From Bacteriovorax stolpii (GTDB lineage Bacteria; Bdellovibrionota; Bacteriovoracia; Bacteriovoracales; Bacteriovoracaceae), in contig CAMCYI010000003.1 of the NCBI GenBank assembly GCA_945883845.1, positions 62,001 through 126,000 of the forward strand: a DNA stretch of 64,000 nt, in the 5' to 3' direction. A program made the translations under genes and the position numbers. Numbering within the stretch: the stretch's first letter is position 1; each line of letters opens with the position of its first letter. Below, piece after piece: positions 50,459-58,975 of this stretch. The notes beneath the pieces are model-generated. The model had not been told where the DNA came from, did no database searches, and saw nothing but the letters and a program-made list of their open reading frames with translations.

Positions 50459-50486
50459 AGGGCCCCTTTCGGGGCCCTTTTTTTTG
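50459..50486 (+). terminator. intrinsic terminator after the ferrochelatase-MFS gene
   Basis: AAGGGCCCC and GGGGCCCTT pair around TTTC, followed by eight T residues. It also lies 9 bases beyond the end of the convergent gene at 50495. Confidence 0.92.
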
Positions 50487-50494
50487 TCTAAAAA

Positions 50495-50944
50495 CTATTT
50501 CGTTACGATCGAAACTTCAGTCTGATTTTTTGTATAAGTCTCATATCCGTTATCAATAACAAGCTTCACTTTCTTATGAACGAAAGAACAGTTTCCAGTA
50601 GATCTGATTACGTCGTGGCGAAAAATACTGCGACCTGCAGTTCGTACGGTAGCGCATACAACACGAGCGCCTTCAACATCGAGGACGACTTCAGAAGTAT
50701 TCTGATCAAAAGAAAGTTCTGCCGCTTTACCACGGTATGTGTCCTGGCCTATTGAATCGTCAGAACTTGTACGGTTATCAATAGTTGTTTCAACCCAGGC
50801 CCGACCCAGATCTTTGTTAAGCTTGTATTCTGAAGTGATGTTCGACTGGAAGTTTGCACTGTTGTCGATGGTCATGATTTTTACTTCAGCAGCGAATGCT
50901 GAGATTGAGAGAAGAGATCCGAGAACGATTGAAGAGAGTTTCAT
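50495..50944 (-). CDS. small exported protein of unknown function
   Basis: The 149-residue product has a signal peptide ending SAFA-A. The mature part is beta-rich with alternating residues (ELSFDQNTSEVVLDVEGARVVCATV) and two cysteines near 97 and 118 that may form a disulfide. No family is recognised. A strong ribosome binding site (AAAGGAG) precedes the ATG. It is convergent with the ferrochelatase fusion and alone on its strand. Confidence 0.68.
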   Translation of the reverse strand: MKLSSIVLGSLLSISAFAAEVKIMTIDNSANFQSNITSEYKLNKDLGRAWVETTIDNRTSSDDSIGQDTYRGKAAELSFDQNTSEVVLDVEGARVVCATVRTAGRSIFRHDVIRSTGNCSFVHKKVKLVIDNGYETYTKNQTEVSIVTK

Positions 50945-51087
50945 CTTTTGCTCCTTTAAGCTTTTTTATTACTTGGTGAGCGGGTTGTAGAATAGTTTTT
51001 CGTGGATATCCAGAGGTGGAAACGGACTTAACCTGAAGGTGACAGTCTTAACAGACGGCCCACATTCTTGAGTAAAAATTCCAGTGT

Positions 51088-52032
51088 TTAGTCGACTGGC
51101 GGCTTCATCCGGTGATTGATCGCAAACCACATCGCATCTTTGAAAGTCGTCCAGAACTTGTCAGTCTCATCTGCGTTGGTGTTCGGGAGCTCGAGAGTGT
51201 AAACGGGGATCTTGGCCTCTTTTCCGGCCCAGTTACCCAGGCTACCAGGGAACACAGGATAGTTTGAAATCTTGTAGCCGGAGGATTTTTCGCTCATGAG
51301 CTTGAGAAGAGATTCCGCAGACCTCCCTGCTTCAGCAGTCAGGGACGGGCCGTCATAGTCGAGGAGCGTAAGGGGAGCGTGAACAGTGATAATCTTATTC
51401 GGTTTATAGCGTTTAATCAGATTCATCTGAAAAATCGTTTCCTGCTCAGAAGCTGCTTTGTGTCCGGGAAACTTTCGCTTGTCACTTTTGTAACTGATCT
51501 TCCAGCGGCGGATCGCTTCGCTCTTCCAGTCTTTCGTTGGAAAATTCCGGTTCACGTCCACCCCACGGCCATTGGTGCGAGTCGGAGGGATCTTGAGAAA
51601 CGAATCGGGTGCAACCAAGGGTGCTACGACGACGAAGTTGTTCAGGAGTTTCTGATCATCGATGTTCTTCATAAGATCAAAACAAAATTTGACCGGCGTG
51701 ATCTCATCTCCGTGAACCCCGCAAAGGACGAGTGTCGTATTCTCCGTGCTGGTAGAAGTTTCCTGGCCAAAAGTCGTCCAGATCAGGGGAGTTCCGATGT
51801 CGGAGTTACGAACATGGTTCCATTTATATTTGGTATATTCTGGTATATCCCACTTATAGAGCTCGAACATGTCAGAGATGCGTTTGGTGAGAGCTGCGAC
51901 GGGCTTTGTGAGTTCAGAGACTGTCACCGCAGGAGCAGTTGATGCCGGAGGCACAGGTGCGTCCTCAGCAAGTGAAGTGCCCATGAGACCAAGGAGAATG
52001 AAGAGCGAGGAAAACAAATACATAGGTAACAT
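51088..52032 (-). CDS. exported M14-family carboxypeptidase
   Basis: The 314-residue product has a signal peptide (cleavage near LAED), an Ala/Pro-rich linker, and a zinc carboxypeptidase domain. LCGVHGDEITP near 103-113 gives the HxxE zinc ligands, NGRGVDVNRNFP near 155-166 the substrate-binding Arg and Asn-Arg, ITVHAPLTLLDYDGP near 215-229 the third His, and YTLELPNTN near 279 the catalytic Glu. It is most like MpaA-type murein tripeptide or short-peptide amidases. It probably trims peptides of the wall in the periplasm, its own or that of prey. Confidence 0.88.
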   Translation of the reverse strand: MLPMYLFSSLFILLGLMGTSLAEDAPVPPASTAPAVTVSELTKPVAALTKRISDMFELYKWDIPEYTKYKWNHVRNSDIGTPLIWTTFGQETSTSTENTTLVLCGVHGDEITPVKFCFDLMKNIDDQKLLNNFVVVAPLVAPDSFLKIPPTRTNGRGVDVNRNFPTKDWKSEAIRRWKISYKSDKRKFPGHKAASEQETIFQMNLIKRYKPNKIITVHAPLTLLDYDGPSLTAEAGRSAESLLKLMSEKSSGYKISNYPVFPGSLGNWAGKEAKIPVYTLELPNTNADETDKFWTTFKDAMWFAINHRMKPPVD

Positions 52033-52054
52033 TTTAATGAAGAATCGCTAGACT
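52026..52054 (+). promoter_or_regulatory. promoter predicting a leaderless mRNA
   Basis: GTAACA (52026-52031), a 17-base spacer and TAGACT (52049-52054) end exactly 6 bases before the ATG at 52061, and no ribosome binding site is present. The -35 box lies inside the start of the divergent peptidase gene. Confidence 0.45.
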
Positions 52055-52060
52055 GTCTTT

Positions 52061-52843
52061 ATGAATAAGTTGGGTGTCCTGAGCACAAATATTAAGACTG
52101 CCTTCATGAGAAGGTTGATGGAAGAGGTCGGGGATGCGACTTTCGTTCTGCATCCTCATGACGAGTTCCCCCCGGAGTGTACCCATCTTCTGGTGCGCAC
52201 TTCCGGATATAGCAGAGATGATCAGGACCTGAATTTTATCAAACGATGTCCTGCGTCTGTGAAGATCATTAATCCAACTGTGACTCTGGAAATTTTTCGT
52301 TCCAAGAATTCACAGTACAGCTTTTTTGAAACTCATCGCGTTCCCCACTTGCCGTGGTTTGATCTTTCTGAGGGGAAGTTGCCTGAAAATCTTTTTCCCG
52401 GAAATCTTCTGGTGAAACCCCGGAGGGGCTTCGGTGGATGGGGAGTGAGAAAATTATCTCATCAGGAATTTCGTCTTTGGTGGGAGAGTCAGGTAGCTGT
52501 TGGTGACATCGATTACCTGGTTCAGCCATTTGCGGAAGAGGCCATTGAGTATCGGATTTTTTTCGCCGGAGAGTTTCGGTTTAAGATGGAAAGAACCAAT
52601 CAGTCCGGAATTACGGCCAACCTTCGCACCGGTGGGGAAGCGAAGAAAAGCTCACTACCTTCTGAAGTGATGATCGAGATGGAAAGCCTCATCAAGCTCT
52701 CGGGGGCCTGGTATGGCGCCATCGACCTCCTGATCAATCGACACGGTTTCTACGTTTTAGAACTCAATGTGGTTCCTGGAATTGAACAGGTTGAGGCCTT
52801 GAGTGGCCGCTCTATCATCCGGGAAATCCTGCGATTTTATTAG
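52061..52843 (+). CDS. ATP-grasp enzyme, RimK-like ligase
   Basis: The 260-residue product has the ATP-grasp layout: LLVKPRRGFGGWGVRKL near 114-130 (lysine and glycine-rich loop), DYLVQPFAEEAIEYRIFF near 152-169, and the metal-binding end WYGAIDLLINRHGFYVLELNVVPG-like sequence (residues about 228-250, acids D and E-x-N). It resembles RimK and related carboxylate-amine ligases that add amino acids to proteins or cofactors. The N-terminal domain is short. Substrate cannot be read. It is divergent from the M14 peptidase with 28 bases between. Confidence 0.82.
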   Translation: MNKLGVLSTNIKTAFMRRLMEEVGDATFVLHPHDEFPPECTHLLVRTSGYSRDDQDLNFIKRCPASVKIINPTVTLEIFRSKNSQYSFFETHRVPHLPWFDLSEGKLPENLFPGNLLVKPRRGFGGWGVRKLSHQEFRLWWESQVAVGDIDYLVQPFAEEAIEYRIFFAGEFRFKMERTNQSGITANLRTGGEAKKSSLPSEVMIEMESLIKLSGAWYGAIDLLINRHGFYVLELNVVPGIEQVEALSGRSIIREILRFY

Positions 52844-52955
52844 GAAATGGTCTTCAGGTTAGGGAGTGAGTGCCAAGTTTAAAAGGCATTTCCCTTAAAG
52901 GTATTCATCAAAAAGCCGATAGGGCTATGGATTAGGTACCTTTTAAGGAGTCCAT

Positions 52956-54971
52956 ATGCTGACCAGTTTTTCCGAATTCAAATACTACCAGTCGTTTCGC
53001 GTTCCGGTTGAATCCTGCGACGACGTTCAGTTTTTAGTGGAATACGAAAACGAACACGGTAAATTTTCTTTCGTCGAAAAAACTAAACTCATGGACGTCA
53101 GTATGTCCGGACTTGGTTTTGTAACAACTTTTCCTATGCCCGTTGGAACGATCCTCCGCTGTTCACTTCAGTTCAAGAGACTGCGTTTTGACTTTGGTGC
53201 CTCCATTGTCCGCGTCTTTAAAGAGACCAGCAAGGCCGGAGAAGAACAGGACGGCGAGCCGATGAACTATGGTGCCGAAATGGACGCTGAAGATCATGGC
53301 AACATGAAGCGTTTCATTGAACAGTATATTCAAAGTCTGCCGCCAGAAAGACTGAAAGAATCACTCACAAAACTCGCTCTCACTCAGAGCTATGCCTCTG
53401 AAAAAGAGGGCTTTGAAATGTTCTCTCTGCTTTTGTCACTTTTTAAAGACATCACGCAGTTTGGGAACAAGGAAAAATTCGTTGAGAGCTTGCTGGAAGA
53501 AATCGTGCGCATTCTCAATGGTCAGCGCGCTTCGATCTTCCTCATTAATACAGAAACAAATGAACTCGAAGCTGTTGCAGCTCTCGGGATTGATAAAGAA
53601 CTTCTCAAATTCGATTATCGTAAGGGTATCGCTGGTTCGGTGTTCACCACGGGTGTGTCTCTGAACATTGACACGAAAACAGACAAGGTTCGCTTCTCTG
53701 AAGAAATGGACCAGGTCACAGGTTTTGATACACGTTCAATTATCTGCAGCCCGATCACGAACCGTGAAGATAAAATCATTGGTGTGATCGAGATTCTCAA
53801 TAAGCGTAACGAAGACCGTTTTACTGTTGAAGATGAGAAGACCATGAAAGTTCTGGGTCTTATCCTTTCTTCAGTGTTTCACCAGTACAATCCACTCTCT
53901 GAAAAAACTCTCATCCGCAGATTCTCGACTCCATATGACCGTGAGTTCGCATGGATTGGCCGTTCACCTCAGACATCTGAGATCAGAAAGTCCATCGTTC
54001 GCCTCAAGGACATCGATTCACCAATGCTCGTCATGGGTGAAGTCGGTGTTGGTAAAAAACTTTTTGCCCACATTGTTCACAATGAAGGCAAGAGAGGACT
54101 CGCTCCCTTTGCAACGATCTCGTGCAAAGGCGTCGATGAAGCTTCTCTTCAAACGGCTCTCTTTGGAAGTGAAACACAAAAAAGTAAATTCGAAGAATGT
54201 ATCAACGGAACAATATGTATCGATGAAATTGGCTTTATGCCACTTGCGATGCAGATCAAGCTTTGTAACGTTCTTAAAGAGCGCCGTATTCCGGGTTCGA
54301 ATATTTCACTCGACGTGAGAACGATCTTCACTTCCAGCAGAAACCTCAAGGCCATGGTGGAGGAAGAAGGATCTTTTAATCCGGATTTCCTTTCATACAT
54401 GAGTGCTTCAGAAGTCAATATCGAGCCTCTGAGAAAACGCTCACAGGACATTGATGATCTTTTGACATTCAACCTCAAGCGCGAGTGCCGCAAGCAGGGT
54501 CTTCTTCTCAAAGAGTTCTCTGAAAGTGTGAAAGATCAGCTTCGCAGTTACGGCTGGCCTCAAAACGTGAGCGAACTTGAAAAAGCTGTTGAAAAATCTG
54601 TCTTGTATAATCCGAAAGCTCACGTCATAACTGACCTGGGCTCTAAGGCCGCTCCGATTGTGGACATCACAAAAACATCGAACTGCATGCTGGAAGGAAT
54701 TCCACATGCCGACGACTTCCATATTCCTCTGAAAGACCGTGTGGCCCTGGTTGAGCGTGAGATGATCATCGCTGAGATCAAGCGTCACCGTGGGAACAAG
54801 TCTAAGGCCGCAACCACCATGGGAATTTCACGTGAGGCCCTTCGTAAGAAGATGCTCATGTCCGATGACATCGTTGATGGACTTAAGAATCCAGCAGCAG
54901 CAGCGAAGACTGCGGACAACGTTATCGCTCTCCCGGTCAAGATCGAGAAAGACGATTCAGAAGCTGCTTAA
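52956..54971 (+). CDS. PilZ-GAF-AAA+-Fis regulator without the sigma-54 contact loop
   Basis: The 671-residue cytoplasmic regulator has four parts. Residues 10-125 are PilZ-like with DVSMSG at 47-52, but the upstream RxxxR arm for c-di-GMP is not intact. Residues 175-310 are a GAF domain (RASIFLINTETNELEAVAA). Residues 330-560 are an AAA+ domain with GEVGVGKKLF near 358-367 and ICIDEIG near 421-427. Residues about 600-640 are a Fis-type helix-turn-helix (NKSKAATTMGISREALRKKM). Between LFGSE and FEECINGT the GAFTGA loop that touches sigma-54 is missing. It therefore probably does not activate sigma-54 and may work as a repressor, scaffold or sigma-70 regulator. Confidence 0.85.
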   Translation: MLTSFSEFKYYQSFRVPVESCDDVQFLVEYENEHGKFSFVEKTKLMDVSMSGLGFVTTFPMPVGTILRCSLQFKRLRFDFGASIVRVFKETSKAGEEQDGEPMNYGAEMDAEDHGNMKRFIEQYIQSLPPERLKESLTKLALTQSYASEKEGFEMFSLLLSLFKDITQFGNKEKFVESLLEEIVRILNGQRASIFLINTETNELEAVAALGIDKELLKFDYRKGIAGSVFTTGVSLNIDTKTDKVRFSEEMDQVTGFDTRSIICSPITNREDKIIGVIEILNKRNEDRFTVEDEKTMKVLGLILSSVFHQYNPLSEKTLIRRFSTPYDREFAWIGRSPQTSEIRKSIVRLKDIDSPMLVMGEVGVGKKLFAHIVHNEGKRGLAPFATISCKGVDEASLQTALFGSETQKSKFEECINGTICIDEIGFMPLAMQIKLCNVLKERRIPGSNISLDVRTIFTSSRNLKAMVEEEGSFNPDFLSYMSASEVNIEPLRKRSQDIDDLLTFNLKRECRKQGLLLKEFSESVKDQLRSYGWPQNVSELEKAVEKSVLYNPKAHVITDLGSKAAPIVDITKTSNCMLEGIPHADDFHIPLKDRVALVEREMIIAEIKRHRGNKSKAATTMGISREALRKKMLMSDDIVDGLKNPAAAAKTADNVIALPVKIEKDDSEAA

Positions 54972-54998
54972 GCAGGAAAAAATTTCGACTTCAATCAG

Positions 54999-55032
54999 AA
55001 AACCCCGGGCGGAATCTTTTCCCGGGGTTTTC
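54999..55032 (+). terminator. intrinsic terminator after the PilZ-GAF-AAA gene
   Basis: AAAACCCCGGG and CCCGGGGTTTT pair around an 11-base loop. Only a short T-run follows (TTTTC), so the stem strength does most of the work. Confidence 0.75.
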
Positions 55033-55042
55033 TCGTCTAAGA

Positions 55043-55062
55043 CCTTCATTTCCCGATGAAGG
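55043..55062 (+). repeat. 7-bp perfect hairpin in the cdaA leader
   Basis: CCTTCAT and ATGAAGG pair around TTCCCG, 31 bases before the cdaA start. No T-run follows; an A-run separates it from the ribosome binding site. It may be part of the leader or a protein site. Confidence 0.4.
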
Positions 55063-55092
55063 CACCGATAAGTTAAAAAAAAAGAGGTTTCA

Positions 55093-55896
55093 TTGCAGCA
55101 GCTGGGTATCATCCTTGCTAATTTCCGGTTTATCGATCTCATGGACATGGCGGCCGTGTCGTTGATTATTTATCGGTTCCTGTTCATCGTGCAGGGAACG
55201 CGTGCGTATCAGATGCTCTTTGGGATCGTGGCCCTCGCTATGCTCTGGTGGGTGAGTCAGTATTACGAACTTTATTCTCTCAGTTGGATTCTCCAGAACT
55301 TTTTTGATTACCTTTTCATTATTCTCATTGTTCTTTTCCAGGATCAGATTCGTTCAGCACTCGTGTCCATTACGAGTACAAAATTCATCGGTAAAACCGG
55401 GCGGAGCAAGTTTGATCAGCAGATCGAAGAAGTTGTGGCAGCTGCATCCGCACTTTCACGTGAGCGCACGGGTGCCCTGATTGTCTTTGAAAAAAATCAC
55501 GGACTCCTGAACTATTCTTCAAGTGGTACTCGTCTTGATTCACGCATTCATTCCGATATCATTTATTCCATCTTCCAGACAAAATCTCCTCTGCATGATG
55601 GTGCCATCATTATTTACAACGGTATTATCCAGGCCGCAGGTTGTTTCCTTCCACTCTCAAAAAACGTTGAAATTGACCGCCATTACGGAACCCGTCACAG
55701 GGCCGCACTTGGGATCACTGAAATCTCAGATGCTGTCGTTGTCACTGTTTCTGAAGAAACAGGTCGTATCAATATCTGTTACAACGGCGTTTTCTATTAC
55801 ATGGAAAACGAAGAAAATTTGCGGAAATATCTGCGCAAGTATCTTCTCGAGATTGATCGTATAGGCCCGTCTGATGCTGCCGGGAAGGTTCCATGA
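55093..55896 (+). CDS. cdaA: diadenylate cyclase CdaA, TTG start
   Basis: CdaA makes the second messenger c-di-AMP from two ATP. The 267-residue product has three membrane helices in the first 90 residues (FIDLMDMAAVSLIIYRFLF; YQMLFGIVALAMLW; FFDYLFIILIVLF) and then the DAC domain with HDGAIII near 166-172 and GTRHRAALG near 200-208, the two catalytic motifs. The best start is the TTG at 55093, with AGAGG a few bases ahead; an ATG at 55141 would cut into the first helix. It overlaps cdaR by 4 bases. Confidence 0.93.
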   Translation: MQQLGIILANFRFIDLMDMAAVSLIIYRFLFIVQGTRAYQMLFGIVALAMLWWVSQYYELYSLSWILQNFFDYLFIILIVLFQDQIRSALVSITSTKFIGKTGRSKFDQQIEEVVAAASALSRERTGALIVFEKNHGLLNYSSSGTRLDSRIHSDIIYSIFQTKSPLHDGAIIIYNGIIQAAGCFLPLSKNVEIDRHYGTRHRAALGITEISDAVVVTVSEETGRINICYNGVFYYMENEENLRKYLRKYLLEIDRIGPSDAAGKVP

Positions 55897-56813
55897 AGAT
55901 AAAGAACCGGATGAAAAAGCATTCGCTTAAATTCATCTCCATTTTCCTTTCTCTCTTCCTCTGGATCTACGTTCTTAACTCGGAGAAAGTTAAGTTTGAA
56001 AAAACAGTGACACTTGAATATATCCTTCCTCCGGACATGATCTTTGCTGAAAAACCAATACAAGAGGTCATTTTCCTGATTGAAGGACCACGTGCATTTG
56101 TAAGAACAGTTGCCGAACGCGAAGACCGTCTCGTAATAGACCTCAATCGTGCCAACCACCGGCGTCAGTTGAATTTTTCTGTGGATATAAATCCTTCTCA
56201 GCTCAATCTTCCTTTCGGGATGCAGGTCGAGCGTGTGCTGCCGAGAAAAATTCCTGTTCGTCTGGAAAAAAAGGCGAGTCGCATTGTTCCACTTAAACCT
56301 TATTTCACTGGTCAGCTTCCCGATAAACTGACGTTAAGCAAGGCGGAACTTTCGGCCACAGAAGTTGAGATTTATGGACCGCGAACACTCATCTCTCAGA
56401 TCAAAGAACTCACAACAAAGCCTATCGAGTTGGAGTCGCTTTCGGGTGAAGACGAGATTCCTGTTGAGGTCATGCTGACTGATGATCGCCTGATTTTGAC
56501 TAGTGGATATGATCTGAAACTGCGTTACGAATTAAAGGCCGCCAGCGCCAATCTCACTCTGGAAAATATCCCCATCCGTCTCATGACACATTCAAAACAA
56601 ATGACGTCAGTTACAAAAGTCGCTCGTTTGAGACTTCTGGTTCCCGAAAAAGTTATGAAAAACCGATCAAATGTATCGTCCTCTATCCAGGTATGGGCCG
56701 ACATTCCTCCTGACGCTATCGGCAGAATGGAAGTTCCTCTGCGCGTAGTGCTTCCACCGAGTATGCACCTTCTTGAGATCTCTCCTAAGACCATTGTTGT
56801 GAACATCCAGTAA
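55893..56813 (+). CDS. cdaR: CdaR/YbbR-domain regulator of the diadenylate cyclase
   Basis: CdaR is a membrane-anchored partner that tunes CdaA. The 306-residue product has one N-terminal membrane helix (FISIFLSLFLWIYVL, about 14-28) and a long extracytoplasmic part of YbbR repeats. Each repeat has a pattern such as TVTLEYILPP...VIFLIEGPRAFV, EVEIYGPRTLISQI, or the last ISPKTIVVNIQ. About three repeats can be counted. The gene order cdaA-cdaR-glmM is the one known from Firmicutes. Confidence 0.88.
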   Translation: MKIKNRMKKHSLKFISIFLSLFLWIYVLNSEKVKFEKTVTLEYILPPDMIFAEKPIQEVIFLIEGPRAFVRTVAEREDRLVIDLNRANHRRQLNFSVDINPSQLNLPFGMQVERVLPRKIPVRLEKKASRIVPLKPYFTGQLPDKLTLSKAELSATEVEIYGPRTLISQIKELTTKPIELESLSGEDEIPVEVMLTDDRLILTSGYDLKLRYELKAASANLTLENIPIRLMTHSKQMTSVTKVARLRLLVPEKVMKNRSNVSSSIQVWADIPPDAIGRMEVPLRVVLPPSMHLLEISPKTIVVNIQ

Positions 56814-56857
56814 GAAGTGTATTCTTAAAGTGTTGAAACAACTCTCAAAGAGGGCCT

Positions 56858-58216
56858 ATGTCGACTCGTAAATTTTTCGGTACGGACGGTATTCGTGGCC
56901 GCGCCAACATATATCCCATGACGGGTGAAGTGGCTTTTGTTCTTGGCCGTGCAGTCACAAGTTACTTTCAGCAAAATTTCAGCAAGAAACCTTTGATCAT
57001 CATCGGCAAGGACACACGACTTTCGTGTTACATGCTCGAGCAAGCATTCTCTGCTGGTGTGTGCTCTCAGGGTGGTCGCGCGATTCTCACAGGGCCACTG
57101 CCGACTCCGGGTGTAGCTTTCGTCACGCAAAGTATGCGTGCTGATGTGGGTGTCATGATCTCTGCTTCTCACAATTCATTTGAAGATAACGGAATTAAAA
57201 TTTTTGATCGCACAGGACATAAACTTCCTGACGAGATTGAGCTTGAACTGGAGAAGATGCTGGAGAATCCCGGCCTCATTCCGGTCCGCTCTGGTGATCA
57301 GCTCGGAAATGCCCGTCGCCTCGACGAGGTTATCGGCCGCTATATCGTTCATACGAAAGCTTCTCTGTCACCTCAGTACTCTCTTGAGGGTCTTCGTATT
57401 GTTGTTGATGGTGCCAACGGTGCTGGTTATAAACTTGCTCCGATTGTTTTCGAAGAACTTGGCGCTGAAGTTATTCCTCTTGGTAATACTCCCAATGGCG
57501 TCAATATTAACAAAGCCTGCGGTGCACTTCATCCCGCACTCTGTGCCGAGACCGTGCAGAAGTACCGCGCAGATCTTGGCGTATGCCTTGATGGTGACGG
57601 CGACCGTCTGACAATCGTAGATCACAAAGGCCAGGTCATCCACGGAGATCGCCTGATTGGTCTTTGCGGAAAATTCCTCAAAGACAATCAGGAAATAGGG
57701 CCTACTAAAGAAGTTGTCGGAACAGTGATGAGTAACTTTGGCGTAGAGTTTTACCTGAAAGAACAGGGATTAAATTTCATCCGTACTCAGGTAGGTGACC
57801 GCTATATCGTTGAGCACATGAAGCAGAGTGGGGCCCTCTTCGGTGGAGAACCTTCAGGCCATCTTATCTTTAAAAAATATTCAACAACTGGTGATGGGAT
57901 TCTTGCTGCCTTGAAAGTTATTGAGAGCATGAAGTTTTACGACCGTGATCTCGCAGAGCTTTCTGAAGGGATCGAACTTTTCCCTCAGAAGATGGAAAAC
58001 GTAAAAGTCGCCAAGCGAACACCTTTCGAAGACGTTCCTGAAATCAAGAAAGCAATGGATAGTGCTGAAGCGAAACTTGGCAAGGAAGGTCGTATCCTCC
58101 TTCGCTTTTCAGGCACAGAGCCACTCGCCCGTGTGATGGTTGAAGGCAGAGATCAGAAACTGGTGGAAACGCTTTGTTCTGAGCTTGCCGCCACCGTTAC
58201 AAAAGCTCTCTCATGA
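56858..58216 (+). CDS. glmM: phosphoglucosamine mutase GlmM
   Basis: GlmM converts glucosamine-6-phosphate to glucosamine-1-phosphate for peptidoglycan and LPS. The 452 residues show FGTDGIRGRAN near 7-17, the phosphoserine loop GVMISASHNSFEDNGIKIF near 98-116, the Mg-binding CLDGDGDRLTIVD near 243-255, GGEPSGHL near 329-336, and the phosphate-binding RFSGTEPLARVM near 418-429. Full length. It overlaps pdxJ by 4 bases and follows cdaR, linking c-di-AMP to wall precursors. Confidence 0.97.
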   Translation: MSTRKFFGTDGIRGRANIYPMTGEVAFVLGRAVTSYFQQNFSKKPLIIIGKDTRLSCYMLEQAFSAGVCSQGGRAILTGPLPTPGVAFVTQSMRADVGVMISASHNSFEDNGIKIFDRTGHKLPDEIELELEKMLENPGLIPVRSGDQLGNARRLDEVIGRYIVHTKASLSPQYSLEGLRIVVDGANGAGYKLAPIVFEELGAEVIPLGNTPNGVNINKACGALHPALCAETVQKYRADLGVCLDGDGDRLTIVDHKGQVIHGDRLIGLCGKFLKDNQEIGPTKEVVGTVMSNFGVEFYLKEQGLNFIRTQVGDRYIVEHMKQSGALFGGEPSGHLIFKKYSTTGDGILAALKVIESMKFYDRDLAELSEGIELFPQKMENVKVAKRTPFEDVPEIKKAMDSAEAKLGKEGRILLRFSGTEPLARVMVEGRDQKLVETLCSELAATVTKALS

Positions 58217-58974
58217 CCTTCCCTCGACTTGGCGTCAACATTGATCACGTCGCAACTCTTCGCCAGCAGCGCGGTGAATTTTATCCTGAAGTCCTTCGCG
58301 CAGCGGAAGTTTCTCTTGCCACAGGTGCGCATCAGATCACCATTCATTTAAGAGAAGACCGCCGTCACATTCAAGACCATGACGTACCCACAACTCATGA
58401 CATGTGCAGAAAGATGAATCGTCCTTTGAACCTTGAAATGGGAACGAGCGACGAGATGATCAAGATTGCGATTCATGAAAGACCGGAATGGATCTGTCTT
58501 GTTCCGGAAAAAAGACAGGAACGTACGACTGAAGGTGGGCTCAATGTCATTGATCCTGCCAACCTGAAACGTGTCCAGGAAACATGCGCAAAAATAAAAT
58601 CTGCTATCCCAGATACAAAAATCTCTCTCTTTGTTGAGGCGACTCCTTTTGTTCTTGAGAATTGCCTGAAGATAAAAGCCGACGCAGTGGAAATCCACAC
58701 TGGTGATTACGCCAAAGATTTTCTCGAGGGTAAAGATATCTCGGCCCATCTGGCGCGCTACCAGCAAGGACATCAGATTATGAAGAATGCGGGACGGGGC
58801 TACCATGCAGGTCACGGGCTTACATTTGAATCTGTCACACCATTACTGAAGCAAGGTCTCTTCGAAGAATATAATATCGGGCACTGGATTATTGCAGAGT
58901 CCGTTTTTATCGGCCTCGGTCATGTGATCAAAGAAATGCTAACACTCATGCAGCAGCATCCGTTGAAAGGATAA
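58213..58974 (+). CDS. pdxJ: pyridoxine 5'-phosphate synthase PdxJ
   Basis: PdxJ closes the pyridine ring of vitamin B6 from deoxyxylulose phosphate and 3-amino-2-oxopropyl phosphate. The 253 residues carry LGVNIDHVATLRQQR near 6-20, HQITIHLREDRRHI near 43-56, LNLEMGTSDEM and CLVPEKRQERTTEGG near 97-110, and AGRGYHAGHGL near 195-205. Length is normal. The product PLP is needed by the cysteine desulfurase further on, though many other enzymes use it too. Confidence 0.97.
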   Translation: MTFPRLGVNIDHVATLRQQRGEFYPEVLRAAEVSLATGAHQITIHLREDRRHIQDHDVPTTHDMCRKMNRPLNLEMGTSDEMIKIAIHERPEWICLVPEKRQERTTEGGLNVIDPANLKRVQETCAKIKSAIPDTKISLFVEATPFVLENCLKIKADAVEIHTGDYAKDFLEGKDISAHLARYQQGHQIMKNAGRGYHAGHGLTFESVTPLLKQGLFEEYNIGHWIIAESVFIGLGHVIKEMLTLMQQHPLKG

Positions 58975-58975
58975 T

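Noticed and set aside
51379..51942. 187-codon plus-strand frame over the M14 peptidase
   Set aside because: The minus strand carries all zinc and substrate residues of the peptidase; the frame has no supporting feature.
52879..52946. Inverted repeat TTAAAAGG / CCTTTTAA before the PilZ-GAF-AAA gene
   Set aside because: Arms are AT-rich, 52 bases apart, and the right arm is mostly the ribosome binding site context; this can arise by chance.
58348..58815. 155-codon minus-strand frame over pdxJ
   Set aside because: It is an antisense shadow of a clear pdxJ.
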